Notes: generated by a model from the letters alone, not told the origin. A stretch of DNA of 64,000 nucleotides from Ypsolopha sequella (GCA_934047225.1 OW203992.1:10777501-10841500); one strand, 5' to 3'; counted from the first letter of the stretch, positions 1-11,014 are shown. Numbers and translations are program-made.

Positions 1-49
1 TGTTTTCGCTAGTTATGCGGAGTGAACCTTCTGTAAGTGGTTATTTTAT
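1..49. repeat. Inverted copy of 3888-3936
   Basis: The first 49 bases (GCTAGTTATGCGGAGTGAAC) recur in reverse complement at 3888-3936 with few changes. Part of a dispersed repeat cut by the window edge. Confidence 0.85.
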
Positions 50-145
50 GTTCCGGGTGTCACTCAAATTCACACAGTGAAACATTTGCCAAAATTCGCC
101 TTATTGGAGAGAGGTCCCAACCACTAACGTATCTTCACATTCCAG

Positions 146-347
146 GTACCTTCTGGTGGTGGTAGCCACCGTGCACATGCTCGGTTTGAACTCTAAGGAC
201 CGCCTGTACAACTCGTTACCCCTCTACCACACGGCTGGCGGCGTGGTGGGCACTGGAGCGGCGCTTGTTGACGGCATTCCGTCTGTTTTGAGGAGCAAGT
301 TCTCCGCTTCTAACTACTGGACTGATTGTCTCAAGTATGAGTGCACG
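146..347 (+). CDS. Fatp: FATP exon a (partial gene)
   Basis: Acceptor TTCCAG precedes 146 and donor GTGAGT begins at 348. One leading base completes a codon from the missing upstream exon; 67 codons follow, with LPLYHTAGG and KFSASNYW, the region just after the ATP-binding loop in FATPs. Confidence 0.93.
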
Positions 348-3300
348 GTGAGTGGTACAACATGACACTGGTTAAAATAAATTTCGACCAAAGTTGAGTT
401 CCTACAACTTTCTTTGAGGTCACATAACTAAGTATGATCGAACACGAATTTACAAGACACTTGAAAATCTCTGTTAAGTCTTCCATCGTACAACCCGTCG
501 GAAATATATCTGCACCTCAGTTCACCCGCAAACGTAGGTAGAGACCTTGCGGGTGGGGGGTTTCGGGTGCAGAGATATTTCCGACGGGTTGTACAAATCT
601 ACGGTTTCCTTCATTGTAGATGTGTTCTGCTAGAAAACGCGCTTCATTATTTATTAGCACACACCAGAATATTATCAAAATACGCATCATTAAAAAAATT
701 CTCGGGGTGTAACACCCACCTAATGCCAAATTTTAGCTCTTTCGGCATTGCCGTTCTTTAGTTATGCCGCGGATGGACAGGGTTTCCGATTTTTGACCGA
801 ACCTTAAAAATGTGAGTTTGACCTGTCCAGTAACAGTATTTGTATAACAGTATTGGCTCCCCATCTTAGGTGGCACAGTACATAGGCGAGATGTGCCGCT
901 ACCTGCTGGCGCAGCCTCCCCGCGACACTGACGCGCAGCACCGCGTGCGCATCATGGTGGGCAACGGCATGCGCCCCGCCATCTGGCAGGAGATGGTGCA
1001 CAGGTAACATGCCGGTCTATGTGCCCCCCTGCCCCCGCCACACTGACGCGGAGCACCGCGTACGCATCATCCAGCATGCGCACCGCCATCTGGCAGGAGA
1101 TGGTGTACAGGTAACACGCCTGTCTATGTGCTCCCCTCCCTCCGCGACACTGACGCGCAACACCGCTTGTGCATCAGGGCAACGGCAAGCGCCCCGCCAT
1201 CTGGCTGAGATGGTGTACAGGTAACACGCCTGTCTATGTGCTCCCCTCCCTCCGCGACACTGACGCGCAACACCGCTTGTGCATCAGGGCAACGGCAAGC
1301 GCCCCGCCATCTGGCTGAGATGGTGTACAGGTAACATATACATGTACCTCTCTCCCCCCACGATATAGACGCACAGCCATAGGTTTCTGCATATTTTAGA
1401 AGTTAAAAAACGCATTTGAACTGACATGCACCCGTAGCACAGTGTTTGATCGCTCACGACGCGACTTAGTTGAATCACAAGTACGAGGAGCGTGAAATTT
1501 TTGCGATAAAACAGTATTTCGCGCTCCTCGCGCGCGATTAAACACTATGCTACGGATGCAGGTGACATCGACATATCAAATTGCAATGTGGGTATTTATT
1601 TCACCTGAATGAGGTATACTTATCGAACAAACTATACTGTTTCACATTCAATTCATATCCTTACAATTGCAGTAGCTGCATTACATTTGAATACAAACAC
1701 AAGTTTGTAAACAGGTCACTAGTTCACATCTATAATCTGCTTACCTAATTGTGTTAACTTTATTGTTTAGGTTCAAAGTGTCCCAGATAAACGAAATTTA
1801 TGGAGCCACAGAGGGCAACGCAAACATAAGTGAGTACAAACAAACTCATTTTGAGATATCATTATTTAATTACTTAGATAATTTAAAGATGTTGCTGGTA
1901 ATAAAAACACAAATGAGGTCAATGGTTTGAAAGGACATGATGCATGACTTTCGCTTACAAGTTTGACTAAAGTACAAGTAAACAGTAGCAACGCAAGATA
2001 ATAAAATCACGACTGATAAATGACTGCAGTACAAGTAAACAAAGTATCAAGATAATAAAATCACGGCTGACGAGATTCAGTCGACCTTATTAAAATTTAT
2101 TTTTTGCAGATGGCAAAGATAAAAATATCAAAGCTAAAGAGATTAAACCAGTATGATTGTAAAAAATACAAAATGTGTTGACTAAAGTTTGACTCGGCGT
2201 CAAAAAATGCACCTTTTGAAAAATTGACTTCAAGCAACAAAATATTTGAGCAAAACTTTTTTCAACACGCACATACTTGAGAGATTTCTTTTGTTAATGA
2301 AATGAAACAATTCAAGGTCGTTAAATGCTCTTTCATTTGATACTAAATAGTTCCCTCATAATTGGTTTCAAATATCAATGATAGTTGTTTGAAGGAAGTT
2401 TTTCAATAGGTGCGATTTTTTTTTGACGCTGAGTGTACTTAAGTGCATTTTTATATTACTTAAATTAAAATGTTACCGCATACTCAGGCACGTATCCAGG
2501 ATTTTGTTTAAGAGCGGTTTTGCAGCCGGATTGTGAAAAACCCGCCTATTTCTAATTAATCGAAACAGAACACTTAGATTCAAAATTTACTTAATAGTTC
2601 CTCAACAAAACCAATGCAAACTTTGTGATGGCAGCATACACAATACATAGGTAATAAGGTTTAGTTGAATAACTATTGAGTGAATTTTGAATTTAAGTGC
2701 TCTGTTTCGATTAATTAGAAAAAGGCAGGTTTTCACAATCTGGCTGGTAAACCGCTCTTAAGGTGGTTCGGATCACCTTCCTGGATAAGGATATCAGCAC
2801 ATACTCAAGTGATCATAATATAAAACTTCCACAGAAAAGCTAAGCCGTGCGAATGAAAAATAAATCGACTTGATATAGAAAAATGGAGATAAATATATGT
2901 ATAATCGATTGCTTTCACAAAGCGGGTATGTTTCTAAATAACGCATGTGAAGCACGTGGTTTCATATGTCGTTATCTTTGCAATATTATATCTATGAAAG
3001 AAGCTTGCGATGTCTAAAAATAACTTGCAAGCTCCGTAAGTGAATCTTAATTTACTGGAAGTTTTCAAAAACGCCTACCCTGTAAAGTAATTGCAATATT
3101 TTTTTATTGTTATAAATTTATAACTGTTTTGCTTTATGCCCGTGATTTCCTATTAGAAAACTACGTTATCGTTTGTGATCAAATTCAATTTACACAATCG
3201 TACACCATTATTTTAGCTGTGCTGATTTCCCTTTGTCCACTTAAGGCGCTACGGAAAAAAAACGACAATTTCAGAATTTCTATATCTACTTCGGTAAATA

Positions 3301-6300
3301 ATGTATAATTTTGAAAAAAATAGCATATTATTTTTGGAATCTTCCTCTAGGGATCTGTTAAAACAGAAACGCGATTGGAGAATTCCGGCTCGATAGAAAT
3401 ATTTATTGAAATGAGGTCTTTATCGACACCAATTCTCCTGGTTTGACAATTTAGAATGACATATGGACTGCAATTATATTTTATTAGATGGGTTTTGACA
3501 GTATCTAGGACCTGGTTAAACGAAATTTTGATAGCATTTTTATTACATTTTATATTAATTAAAAACCGACTTTTTGCTACTTTTCCACGAATCCGTCCCT
3601 CTCACACTGAGGGTATTTTCGCATATAGAGTAACAGGGACGCTAAAACTTTTTGATATCGCCTTAAAACCATTGAAAATATCGTTTTAGACTTTAGGAAC
3701 TTTAAATACACAATCTTGTTCTTTTATTTTAAATTATTTTATTGTGTACCTACTACATTACCGACTCGAGGAATGGAAGAATACATATTTTAGAACGAGT
3801 GAGCGAGCGTCTCAGAGTCTAGTTGAACAATCAGGCGTTTGTATGTATGTATGTATGTATGAATGTTTGTCCGACGATAACGCGAGCACAAAATAACCAC
3901 TTACAGAAGGTTTACTCCGCATAACTAGCGAAAACAGGCGCACGCACACATAGACGCGTACGTACGACGATCTCGGAGATAGTCGGGTGAATGCCAATCG
4001 AACATGAGCCAAATCAGTCAAGGGTTTGCCGAGATATGGGCAAGCAATATAAGCAAGCCAGCCATCCATCCATTTAAGAAAACTATGTTCATCCGTTCAC
4101 TTCAATTTCACGAAAACATTAGAAATCATTACATTAATTTCGACAATTACTTTTTGATATAATGTATGGCGACTCGAATTTTTAACCAACCAAAATGTAA
4201 TGAAGAAGTAAGGCTACTTTTATTCGTGGCAGTATTCTAAAGCACCCCACTCCAATTCATGTACCTTAATTTCAGTCAACGTGGACAACACAGTTGGCGC
4301 AGTAGGGTTCCTTCCCAAGTTGGTCCCAACCGCTCTCCACCCCATAGCGCTGGTGCGAGCTGACGAGCAAGGGGACCTGGTTCGGGGTCCCGACGGGTTC
4401 TGCATACGCTGCCAGCCCAGTGAGTATATAGCAAAAATAAATAATAATAGTAGTTTATGTTACAAGGGCGAAAAGGAATAAACTACGAAGACGATTTAAA
4501 CGTAACCGAGTAATTTATTGCTCTTACGCCCGTGTATCATGCTACGTTTTTCAATGCTTAGTGTGAGGAAATAAAACAAATATAATCTTGTGAACTTTAA
4601 ATTATGATTGACTCAAAAGAACTGTATCCAGAGCCGTTAAACAGTGGAAAAAAAAGTATAACATTTATGGTTCACAGGAAAGGCTGCAGGTTAGCCAACC
4701 ATTGTAAATAAATTAAAAAAAATAATAATATTAAAGCCCTAGGGCAAAATAACCGACTTTCTGTTCGGTTTTGATGCATAAAAAGTGGGCCTTTACGAGC
4801 ACTTGCATTGAAAAAATATTAAAAAACACGACTGCCATAATTTCAAAATGAATTTAGTAACGATACCCAGTGCAGTCAGGGGACAGACCTACAGATCAGA
4901 TGGATACGTGTTGTTTTGTATGTCCCCCGACGTCGCGTTTATGGAAACCCTTCCAGTATTCAGAACCACAGTACTTCTGAGTTGCGGAAGCCTTTAAGCG
5001 ATTGAACGCGCAGTTTGATGGATTAAATGCTACCCTGCTTTTAGTTCTGTAATACGGGAGGCTTTACAAACGCAATATTAGCGTTATGGATATAAATTCC
5101 TACCGCTACTCAGATTAGCCTACCCTGCTTTTAGTTCTGTAATGCGGGAGGCATTACATACGCAATATAGCGTTATGGATATGAATTCCTACCGCTACTC
5201 AGACTAAAAATTGGGTAATAGGTTTAACAGAATACGCTCAGTAAAGACATCTATGTAATCAAGCGGAGATTAGTAAAAGGATGAATATCATACTATTAAA
5301 AAAATATTTAATTGCATAAACGTATGACAATATAATCATAACATTTTTAACATTAGACGAATCAATAATTATTAAAAACAAAATTATCGAGCGTCAGGCA
5401 CATTCTTGCTTATGTTTTATGTTTTTAGACAATGAATGCATCCTTTTAGGAGGTTTCCCTGCAGAGATGCGGTTTTTAGACTTTCTGCCCACACCTTTAT
5501 TTTTACGTCTGCTCACCGAAGTAGGTTGTACCTTTATTTTTCTAGTAACGCGTCGAGAAAATTTATTTAAGACCAACTCGTACGCTTGCTCTGAAGTTTG
5601 TGCACTCTCGAATAATTTCGTCATTCGTTTAATATCTTTACTTTTTATCGTTTAATTTTTTTTAGTAATCGAAGTCTCAAACACAATGCACTGAAAACAG
5701 CATCTAAATTCACAATAATTTCTTCTATTTAACACATTAATTAATAAATGTATTGAAAATTTTTACAATTAGCTCTTTGATATCTATAATTTGATATTCA
5801 TATTGTATTTTTAGAACGATTTTTTTTTCTTACTTTTGTTTCGGAAATATTTTAAACAATTTAAAATGTTTCATATTTTTTTTGCACTGTAATATGTGGG
5901 AAAATTAATGCAATTTTTGTGCCAAATTTCAAGTTTTTATCATTAACGGTGCTAAAATTATGAGGTTGTGACATACGGACGGACGGACGTACAACGAAGT
6001 CTCATAAAGGTTCCTTTTGTACCTTTTAGGTACTACGGAATAGTAATAAACCGCTTGCGATCTGAGATCGGGGAGCATAGCACAGAAATCCCTCCCGCAA
6101 ATCGCACCTAAGTACTTTTATGCTATCTAGGGATCTGAGTAGAGGAAGCATTTTTATTATGAAGTCTTGAATACTACACCGGAAACAATACCCGAATTCA
6201 GATCGTTCGCAACTCTGAATAGTGGAATGGTTTAAAGCAACTTTCTGTGAATTAATGCTAGTAAACCCTCCCGCAGCTCAGAAGTGCTGGGGTTCTGAAT

Positions 6301-9300
6301 ACTGGAAGGGTTTCCATATACGCCCCGACGCGACGTCAGTGGGTGTCGTTACTAAGTTCATATTGAAATTATGGCAGTCGAGTTTTTTTAAGTCGAGTCA
6401 AGAATGGCGTATCATTAAGGACACCATAATCTAGCTTTGTGCACAAACAGTGTAAATATAAGTCCCATGAAAAGTCCAAGCAACCCTAAATCATAATTAT
6501 GACATTAAGGCCCTTTTGTCTTCATAATACCACCTAGAAAGGAGAGTACTCCATCCATCCATCCATCAGCCTAGTTCGTCCACTGCTGGACATAAGCCTT
6601 TCCAGGACTTTGCCACTCTCGGCGGTCATCCTGGAAGAATTGCCCATACTCACACACGCTGGGTTGGTGAGCGCGGTGCCGGAACCCTCGCACCAGTAAC
6701 CAGTCTGTTCCATATAATGCCCGGCTATTAGGGATGGATATACCGCCATCCATCGGTCCCAGGCATGGTGGGCCTCCCGGTTTTTTTGCCTGTGAGCTGT
6801 CCTCTTACTCTCCCCCGAATTACTTCGAGGGGGTCTCTAAGTAAGATGGTGGTACCTCCACAGTCGAGCCACCTGTACCACCTGTTAAGGAGCGTATATT
6901 TACTTATTTCTCAGACGGGCACAAGAATAGAGTGCCGTCATCCCGCGATGCAAGGATCTGATTTCAGTGTAAATGTTTCAGATGAGCCCGGAATGTTCAT
7001 CGGTCTGATCGCTCAGGGCAACGCTTCGCGCGAGTACTACGGATACGTGGACAAGGTACGTGAAGTCGACATGGCGGGAGTGCGGGCCAGTACATACATG
7101 TACACATACTCCCTAGTAGTAAATATACGGATCCCAAGACCTTGGTCGTAGGTCTACGGGAACACACTATATTATCCGACAACGAAAGAGGTACGCGTAG
7201 CAGAGAGATACTGCGCAGGTGGCAGCTAACTTTCTGTACTGGCTCGAACTATAGCCCGATGCTTGCAATAATGTAACCAAGTGTCACCTCACATCCACAG
7301 ACGGACAGCAACAAGAAATTAACGCGCGACATATTCTGCAAGGGCGACGCCGCCTTCGTCAGCGGAGACATCCTGGTCGCCGACGACCTGGGCTACCTGT
7401 ACTTCCGCGACAGGACCGGTGACACGTACAAGTGGAAGGGCGAGAATGTCGCCACGGCCGAGGTGGAGGACGCGATGGGACCCGCCCTGCAGCAACGGTC
7501 CTTTGTCGTTTATGGCGTTTCTGTTAGTATTATAGCTACTTCTAAATTATTTATTTTAAAATGTACAACATTGATATTTATTTATTGATGTGTCTTTGTA
7601 GTAACTTTCAATATTTGAGCAGTATCGACAGTTTTCGGCTTGGCGGTTATTTTATCAACACCCCTCGTAGCCTATCTTTTGATCAGATGGCCTATTATGT
7701 ATCTTTAGTTGCCATCTGTAGGTCTACCGCGTAATTCTCATTTTCATCAACATCAACTTGTGATTGAAATTTAACGTGCGTGCGACGACGCCCGCCTAAC
7801 ATGCCATCTCTTTTGCACGCGTTGAATTTCGCATGCATTTGCTTGAAGTTAATACAAATGAGAATTACGCGGTAGAGCCCCTGGACTGTGTGCCTATCAT
7901 CAAAAACATATGTACTATCGAATTCCGATTGTCTAAGGATATGTTTGCACTTGAAGTGACGACACAACTCGTAAATAGTTCAACACCCACTAAAGGCACT
8001 TTTGAAAGTTCAGTTTTTATCTATGTTTTTGATGATAGGCATCCAGTTCAGTTGGCAACTAAAGATACATAATAAAGGGGCTGGATGATAGTAAAGAAAC
8101 CCGCATCCAAATACGTTGAGTTGTTCTCGAGTTAAAACGGAACATTTTTGGCCTCATTACAATACTAATGATAACCCATAATTCATTTCATATAAAATTT
8201 CGCAAAAATATTCAATGTACAGACATGACTTTTTTACGACCATAATATACAGGGTGCTTTGAAATTCGACCTATTCCTTGAAAGGGGTTCCACTAGAGAT
8301 CATTTCCAACATATTAAGCCCTACCAACTAGGGGTCGAAAATAAATGGTCTCCAAGTTACGAAGGTTTTTAAGATATTTTTCAAACTTTTAGACTGGTAA
8401 CGAAAAACAAATTTATTAAAAAATAATGATTCCTCTCTCGGCACTTATTTGTTGTTTTCCAATTAATGATAAATGAGTGATCATTTATAAAAAAATACAC
8501 ATGCCCAGAATTCCCATGTTCTCAGAAGTAAAAGGTCTTAAGTGGAAAGAAAACCATTTTTATTTTGCAATTTTTGAAACATCGACGTGATTTACTTGAA
8601 AAAAAATTATCATTTTCGAACCCTAGTTGTTAGGCATTATTTGTTGGAAACGATCTCTAGTATAACCCCTTTCAAGGAATAGGTCGAATTTCAGAGCACC
8701 CTGTATAGGTCAATAGATAACCCATCGGAAATATCTCGGCAATTCGAAAGCGCTTCCTCCGCACCGGCGACGCACTTCACGTCTAGCATAGCAGACCATA
8801 TCGAACTTTAACCGCTCGATACATCATGTTTATCCCTCTCGAGGGAGATCAACAGAGGAGAGGGAGCACTGTAGCACGCGCTATCGAGCTCAATATGGTT
8901 TGCTATGCTAGACTAGCTGATCTCGCCATTGATCGCTCGATCTGATTTTGTGCAATTTTAATAAATTTAGCGTGTCTGTATAGAAAAAAAAGATTGAACT
9001 AGGGCCAGGGGGGTCATGGTCATGACCCCCCCTCTGGATCCGCCGTTGGATCTCGCTCGCCTCGTTAGTACCAAGGCCGAAATGAAGTGCGACGCGGGGT
9101 GGGGCAGCGCATTCTTTCGAGGTGCCAAGATATTTCACTGCTGTTTAATTTCGAGGATCTTTGAAAACCTGACGTCATTATTTAACTCTTAGATTCCGCA
9201 AACGGAAGGGCGGGCAGGTATGGCCGCTATCGCTGACCCGAGCCGGTCACTTGACCTGGACAAACTGGCGAGCCACCTTGACGACGCGCTGCCTTCGTAC

Positions 9301-11014
9301 GCGAGACCCCTGTTCCTGAGGATACTCAACGATATAGAGATCACTGGTTAGTTTCATCGTATTTAGCAGCTCTAGGTTGCATCTTCTCTGCGCATTGGCG
9401 GCCATGCCCCTCCCCCATAACGCCTAGGAATTTTATATATTTGACTCAACTTTTTTTAAATTTTACAATCAGCAGTAGCTATCATTCAATCAAATTTAAA
9501 ATATTATTATTTTTTTTAAATATTTTTTTAACAACGATATACAAACATTCAACATGATGAATAAATACACTTGCACTAGTTTCACAGTTTATAAGCTTAT
9601 TTAACCCGACCGGTTTCAGTTTTACACCATCATCAAGGGTTTAGTTAGACTGCTTAGATGTTATTCCGTGCAATGACTTTTCAATTCGATTTGGGTGAAC
9701 TTTTACACAACATAGGTTGATAGGTTTGTCAAAATCACCTGTCTTAAGGCACCTAAACACTTTCTTTTTTTTTTACTTTGTGATAAACCTTGTCATAACG
9801 GCCCCCCCAAAATGAAATCCTGGATCCCCCTTGTCTCAGCGCTACCTGTAGCCCAATTACTGTATTTCTCTGACGTGAACGAACGCGAGATTGAAGTTCG
9901 TATAAGTGACAATCACTACGCAGGCGAAACTTTGTATATAAATATACATTTTTAATTACCATAGACAATATTATATTATACTAGCCTTTCGCCCGCGGCT
10001 CCGCCCGCGTTTAATCAATCTGCGTCGTTTTCGACTTGGCTGTTATTTTATTAATATCTCCCTGTATGTTGGCCAAAGTCACTACGATGAAAATGATAAC
10101 TGATAATAAAGAAAACTGCTTCCAAATGAGTGATTCTCAAGTTAAAACGGAACATACATGCAGACAGACAGACATATATTCTAAAAATTGTAGTTAGGCT
10201 CAGTTCATTATACTAATAACCAATTTCATTTAAAATTTCGCAAAAATATTCAGTGTACAGACACGATTTTTTTAACTACTTTATAGAAGATGTAGATAGG
10301 TACATATTTATTCTTACACAGGGGACTCTCTAGGTCAGCGGTTCCTAAAAGGTGTTCTGCGGAACCCTGGGGTTCCGTAGAGCGGTTACAGGGGTGCCAC
10401 GTAATATGTGAATATATAAAACATTACTATTATACACGCTGTCGCAGTAAACAGGCAGCTGACGAAGCCGCGCCGGCGCTTATTGGATACAGAACCCATT
10501 CGCAAAAAGGACTAAAAATTATAATAATACTCTTATGACGATATATGTGGCCATGGATGGTGAGATTGGGTATGTGGTGGATTCAGTGTGATTATTCAAG
10601 AACTCTTGAATAAGAAAGGCTTAACTTTCATTATAGGAGTTAGGGTTCCGCCAAAAAAGGGCGATTATTTAGGGCTCCATAACCCAAACAAATTGGGAAC
10701 CGCTGGTCTAGATAACAGTGATTTGGTAACAATTATTATAATCATTCTTGAAGGTCACAAAAATATGTAGGTCCGATTGGGCCACAAGTTTTGTTCAAAA
10801 TTAACCTAAAGGCAAAGGTGTTTTTTACATTAACCAAAAAATATTGTTTATTTTTTCAGGCACGTTCAAGTTGAAAAAGCTGACTTACCAAAAGGAAGGT
10901 TTTGACCCTGATGTCATAAAAGAGCCCCTTTACTTCCGACCCGGGAGCGGCCCGTTCGTTCCGATCACGCCTCAGCTGTTTACCGACATTTGCAACGGCA
11001 AAGTTAAAATTTAG
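146..11014 (+). CDS. Fatp: Long-chain fatty acid transport protein (FATP/SLC27), C-terminal 380 aa in 8 exons
   Basis: FATPs are membrane acyl-CoA synthetases that drive long-chain fatty acid uptake by esterifying the acid to CoA with ATP. Eight exons (146-347, 870-1003, 1771-1829, 4276-4419, 6982-7055, 7301-7522, 9193-9346, 10860-11014) join in a single frame to the stop at 11012-11014. Visible family motifs in order are [28 protein letters not shown], the adenylate-binding motif [19 protein letters not shown]-like VRGPDGFC, the FATP signature [25 protein letters not shown], and the C-terminal block [11 protein letters not shown] followed by PLYFRP. The SGTTG ATP-binding loop and N-terminal membrane segment must be in exons left of the window. 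The length from LPLYH to the stop fits FATP4/FATP1-type proteins. The introns carry many nested MITEs. Family assignment is firm; the exact paralogue is not. Confidence 0.95.
488..594. mobile_element. Short MITE with TA ends
   Basis: Inverted ends TACAACCCGTCGGAAATATA and TATTTCCGACGGGTTGTA, 107 bp in all, in the first FATP intron. Confidence 0.75.
870..1003 (+). CDS. Fatp: FATP exon b
   Basis: Acceptor TCTTAG and donor GTAACA. It encodes [15 protein letters not shown] and ends [17 protein letters not shown], in phase with exons a and c. The last ~87 bp and the donor are tandemly duplicated in the following intron. If the donor is not used, the next codon in frame is TAA (1005-1007). Confidence 0.93.
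918..1330 (+). repeat. Tandem array duplicating FATP exon end plus splice donor
   Basis: Copy 0 is the end of exon b. Three more copies follow, with donors GTAAC at 1004, 1111, 1221 and 1331 (periods 107, 110, 110). Units 1111-1220 and 1221-1330 are identical. Each keeps the GACACTGACGCG, CGCCCCGCCATCTGGC-like and GTACAG|GTAAC segments, but point changes and small indels break the coding frame. Confidence 0.95.
1427..1560. repeat. Imperfect hairpin element
   Basis: TGCACCCGTAGCACAGTGTT pairs with AACACTATGCTACGGATGCA. It is AT-rich outside and holds GGAGCGTGAAATTT and GCGCTCCTCGCGCG within. It follows the exon-end tandem array. Confidence 0.65.
1771..1829 (+). CDS. Fatp: FATP exon c
   Basis: A 59-bp exon with acceptor TGTTTAG and donor GTGAGT. 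It encodes [19 protein letters not shown], holding the highly conserved YGATEGN adenylate-binding motif. Confidence 0.95.
2508..2761. mobile_element. Palindromic MITE with TTAA ends
   Basis: 254 bp, ~95-bp arms, starting TTAAGAGCGGTTTTGC and ending ACCGCTCTTAA. TTAA at both edges suggests piggyBac-type mobilisation (inference). Related right ends occur near 16037-16137 and 36562-36675. Confidence 0.75.
3838..4075. repeat. Dispersed repeat with GTAT microsatellite
   Basis: (GTAT)n at about 3840-3860, then the inverse copy of bases 1-49, then TACGTACGACGATCTCGGAG and further repeat-like sequence. No gene seen. Confidence 0.5.
4276..4419 (+). CDS. Fatp: FATP exon d
   Basis: Acceptor TTTCAG, donor GTGAGT, phase 1 at both ends. 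It encodes [17 protein letters not shown] and [14 protein letters not shown], matching the VGACGF and RGPDGVCIPCQPGEPG blocks of animal FATPs. Confidence 0.95.
4445..4818 (+). repeat. Dispersed repeat, copy 1
   Basis: About 370 bp, very similar to 35191-35562 in direct orientation (AACCGAGTAATTTATTGCTC, CCGACTTTCTGTTCGGTTTT). It begins just after a FATP donor. Class unknown. Confidence 0.85.
5030..5207 (+). repeat. Two-copy tandem repeat, 90-bp unit
   Basis: Units 5030-5119 and 5120-5207 each run from CTACCCTGCTTTTAGTTCTG to TTCCTACCGCTACTCAGA with a few changes. Confidence 0.88.
5930..6050 (+). repeat. Fragment of lepidopteran GGCCAAGCGCGAG repeat
   Basis: Holds GACATACGGACGGACGGACG and AAGGTTCCTTTTGTACCTTT, as in the fuller copy at 39838-40240. 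Confidence 0.75.
6546..6893 (+). repeat. Dispersed CATCC/TCGTCCACTGCTGGA repeat, copy 1
   Basis: Begins with (CATC)n and CTAGTTCGTCCACTGCTGG, continues GGTTGGTGAGCGCGGTGCCG, ends near CACAGTCGAGCC. Inverse copy at 31067-31408; others at 49627-49713 and 50252-50740. No protein reading survives. Confidence 0.8.
6982..7055 (+). CDS. Fatp: FATP exon e
   Basis: Acceptor TTTCAG, donor GTACGT. It encodes [12 protein letters not shown] through GYVDK (the EPG-x-L-x-G and GY blocks of the family) and ends on a codon boundary. Confidence 0.92.
7301..7522 (+). CDS. Fatp: FATP exon f
   Basis: 74 codons with acceptor TCCACAG. It carries [16 protein letters not shown] and the FATP signature [15 protein letters not shown]. 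The donor is GTTAGT, weaker than the usual GTAAGT. Reading continues into exon g as [13 protein letters not shown], which confirms the junction. Confidence 0.94.
7696..8071. mobile_element. MITE with ATGTATCTTTAGTTGCCA ends
   Basis: Ends ATGTATCTTTAGTTGCCA and TGGCAACTAAAGATACAT, with a second internal inverted pair (CCTATCATCAAAAACATA at 7892, its complement near 8022). It hosts another MITE at 7721-7880, so three levels are nested here. Confidence 0.8.
7721..7880 (+). mobile_element. TCTACCGCGTAATTCTC MITE, copy A
   Basis: 160 bp, ends GGTCTACCGCGTAATTCTCA and TGAGAATTACGCGGTAGA. The interior CATGCCATCTCTTTTGCACG is shared with copies at 18184-18345 and 19356-19517. Confidence 0.88.
8250..8703. 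mobile_element. TA-flanked MITE (CAGGGTGC ends)
   Basis: 454 bp, ends CAGGGTGCTTTGAAATTCGA and TCGAATTTCAGAGCACCCTG, TA on both sides (8248-8249, 8704-8705). Ends and target suggest the Tc1/mariner superfamily. A degenerate end is at 39180-39225. Confidence 0.85.
8779..8914. repeat. Inverted repeat
   Basis: GTCTAGCATAGCAGACCATA near 8781 pairs with TATGGTTTGCTATGCTAGAC ending near 8913. Confidence 0.75.
9010..9033. repeat. Perfect short palindrome
   Basis: GGGGGGTCAT and ATGACCCCCC separated by four bases, followed by a GGATCCGCC tract typical of a repeat end. Confidence 0.7.
9193..9346 (+). CDS. Fatp: FATP exon g
   Basis: Acceptor CTCTTAG, donor GTTAGT (the same unusual donor as exon f). 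It encodes [16 protein letters not shown] and ends at [11 protein letters not shown]. Confidence 0.94.
9590..9700 (+). repeat. CCGGTTTC/CATCAAGGGT repeat fragment
   Basis: Carries ACCCGACCGGTTTCAG and CATCATCAAGGG. The same pair of motifs occurs at 36478-36560, 37259-37593 and 49068-49115. Confidence 0.6.
9984..10290 (+). repeat. Lepidopteran dispersed repeat (CGCCCGCGGCTCCGCCCGCG)
   Basis: Starts ACTAGCCTTTCGCCCGCGGC and ends near CAGTGTACAGACACGA. Shares parts with 7620-8240, 20870-21060 and 49920-50230. Confidence 0.75.
10336..10705. mobile_element. Non-autonomous hAT element
   Basis: 370 bp in the last FATP intron. Ends CAGCGGTTCCTAAAA and TTGGGAACCGCTG. Flanking octamers CTCTAGGT and GTCTAGAT agree at 6 of 8 positions, as expected for an aged hAT duplication. 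Confidence 0.78.
10860..11014 (+). CDS. Fatp: FATP terminal coding exon
   Basis: Acceptor TTTTTTCAG. It encodes [20 protein letters not shown] to the C-terminus CNGKVKI and stop TAG at 11012-11014. This is the conserved last block of FATPs. Confidence 0.95.

Larger units (their letters stand above)
4920..6345. repeat. Region bounded by inverted repeats
   Basis: Left arm 4920-4997 (GGAAACCCTTCCAGTATTCA) is inverted at 6258-6340 (TGAATACTGGAAGGGTTTCC). Possibly one ~1.4-kb element; its interior holds a tandem duplication and a fragment of another repeat. Confidence 0.55.
7620..8240 (+). repeat. Lepidopteran dispersed repeat, interrupted
   Basis: Pieces CAGTTTTCGGCTTGGCGGTT (7629) and TCGCAAAAATATTCAATGTA (8201) are also in 9984-10290 and 49920-50230. 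It is split by the MITE at 7696-8071. Confidence 0.7.

Noticed and set aside
1009..1224. Additional or alternative FATP exons in the tandem copies
   Set aside because: The copies have frame-breaking changes (loss of ATGGTG, GGCTGAG) and no acceptor sites; they look like duplicated debris carrying only donors.
3456..3689. A 77-residue open frame
   Set aside because: AT-rich FATP intron, no domain or splice context.
5394..5655. Overlapping open frames on both strands near 5400-5650
   Set aside because: Basic, low-complexity peptides inside a repeat-bounded region; not supported as genes.
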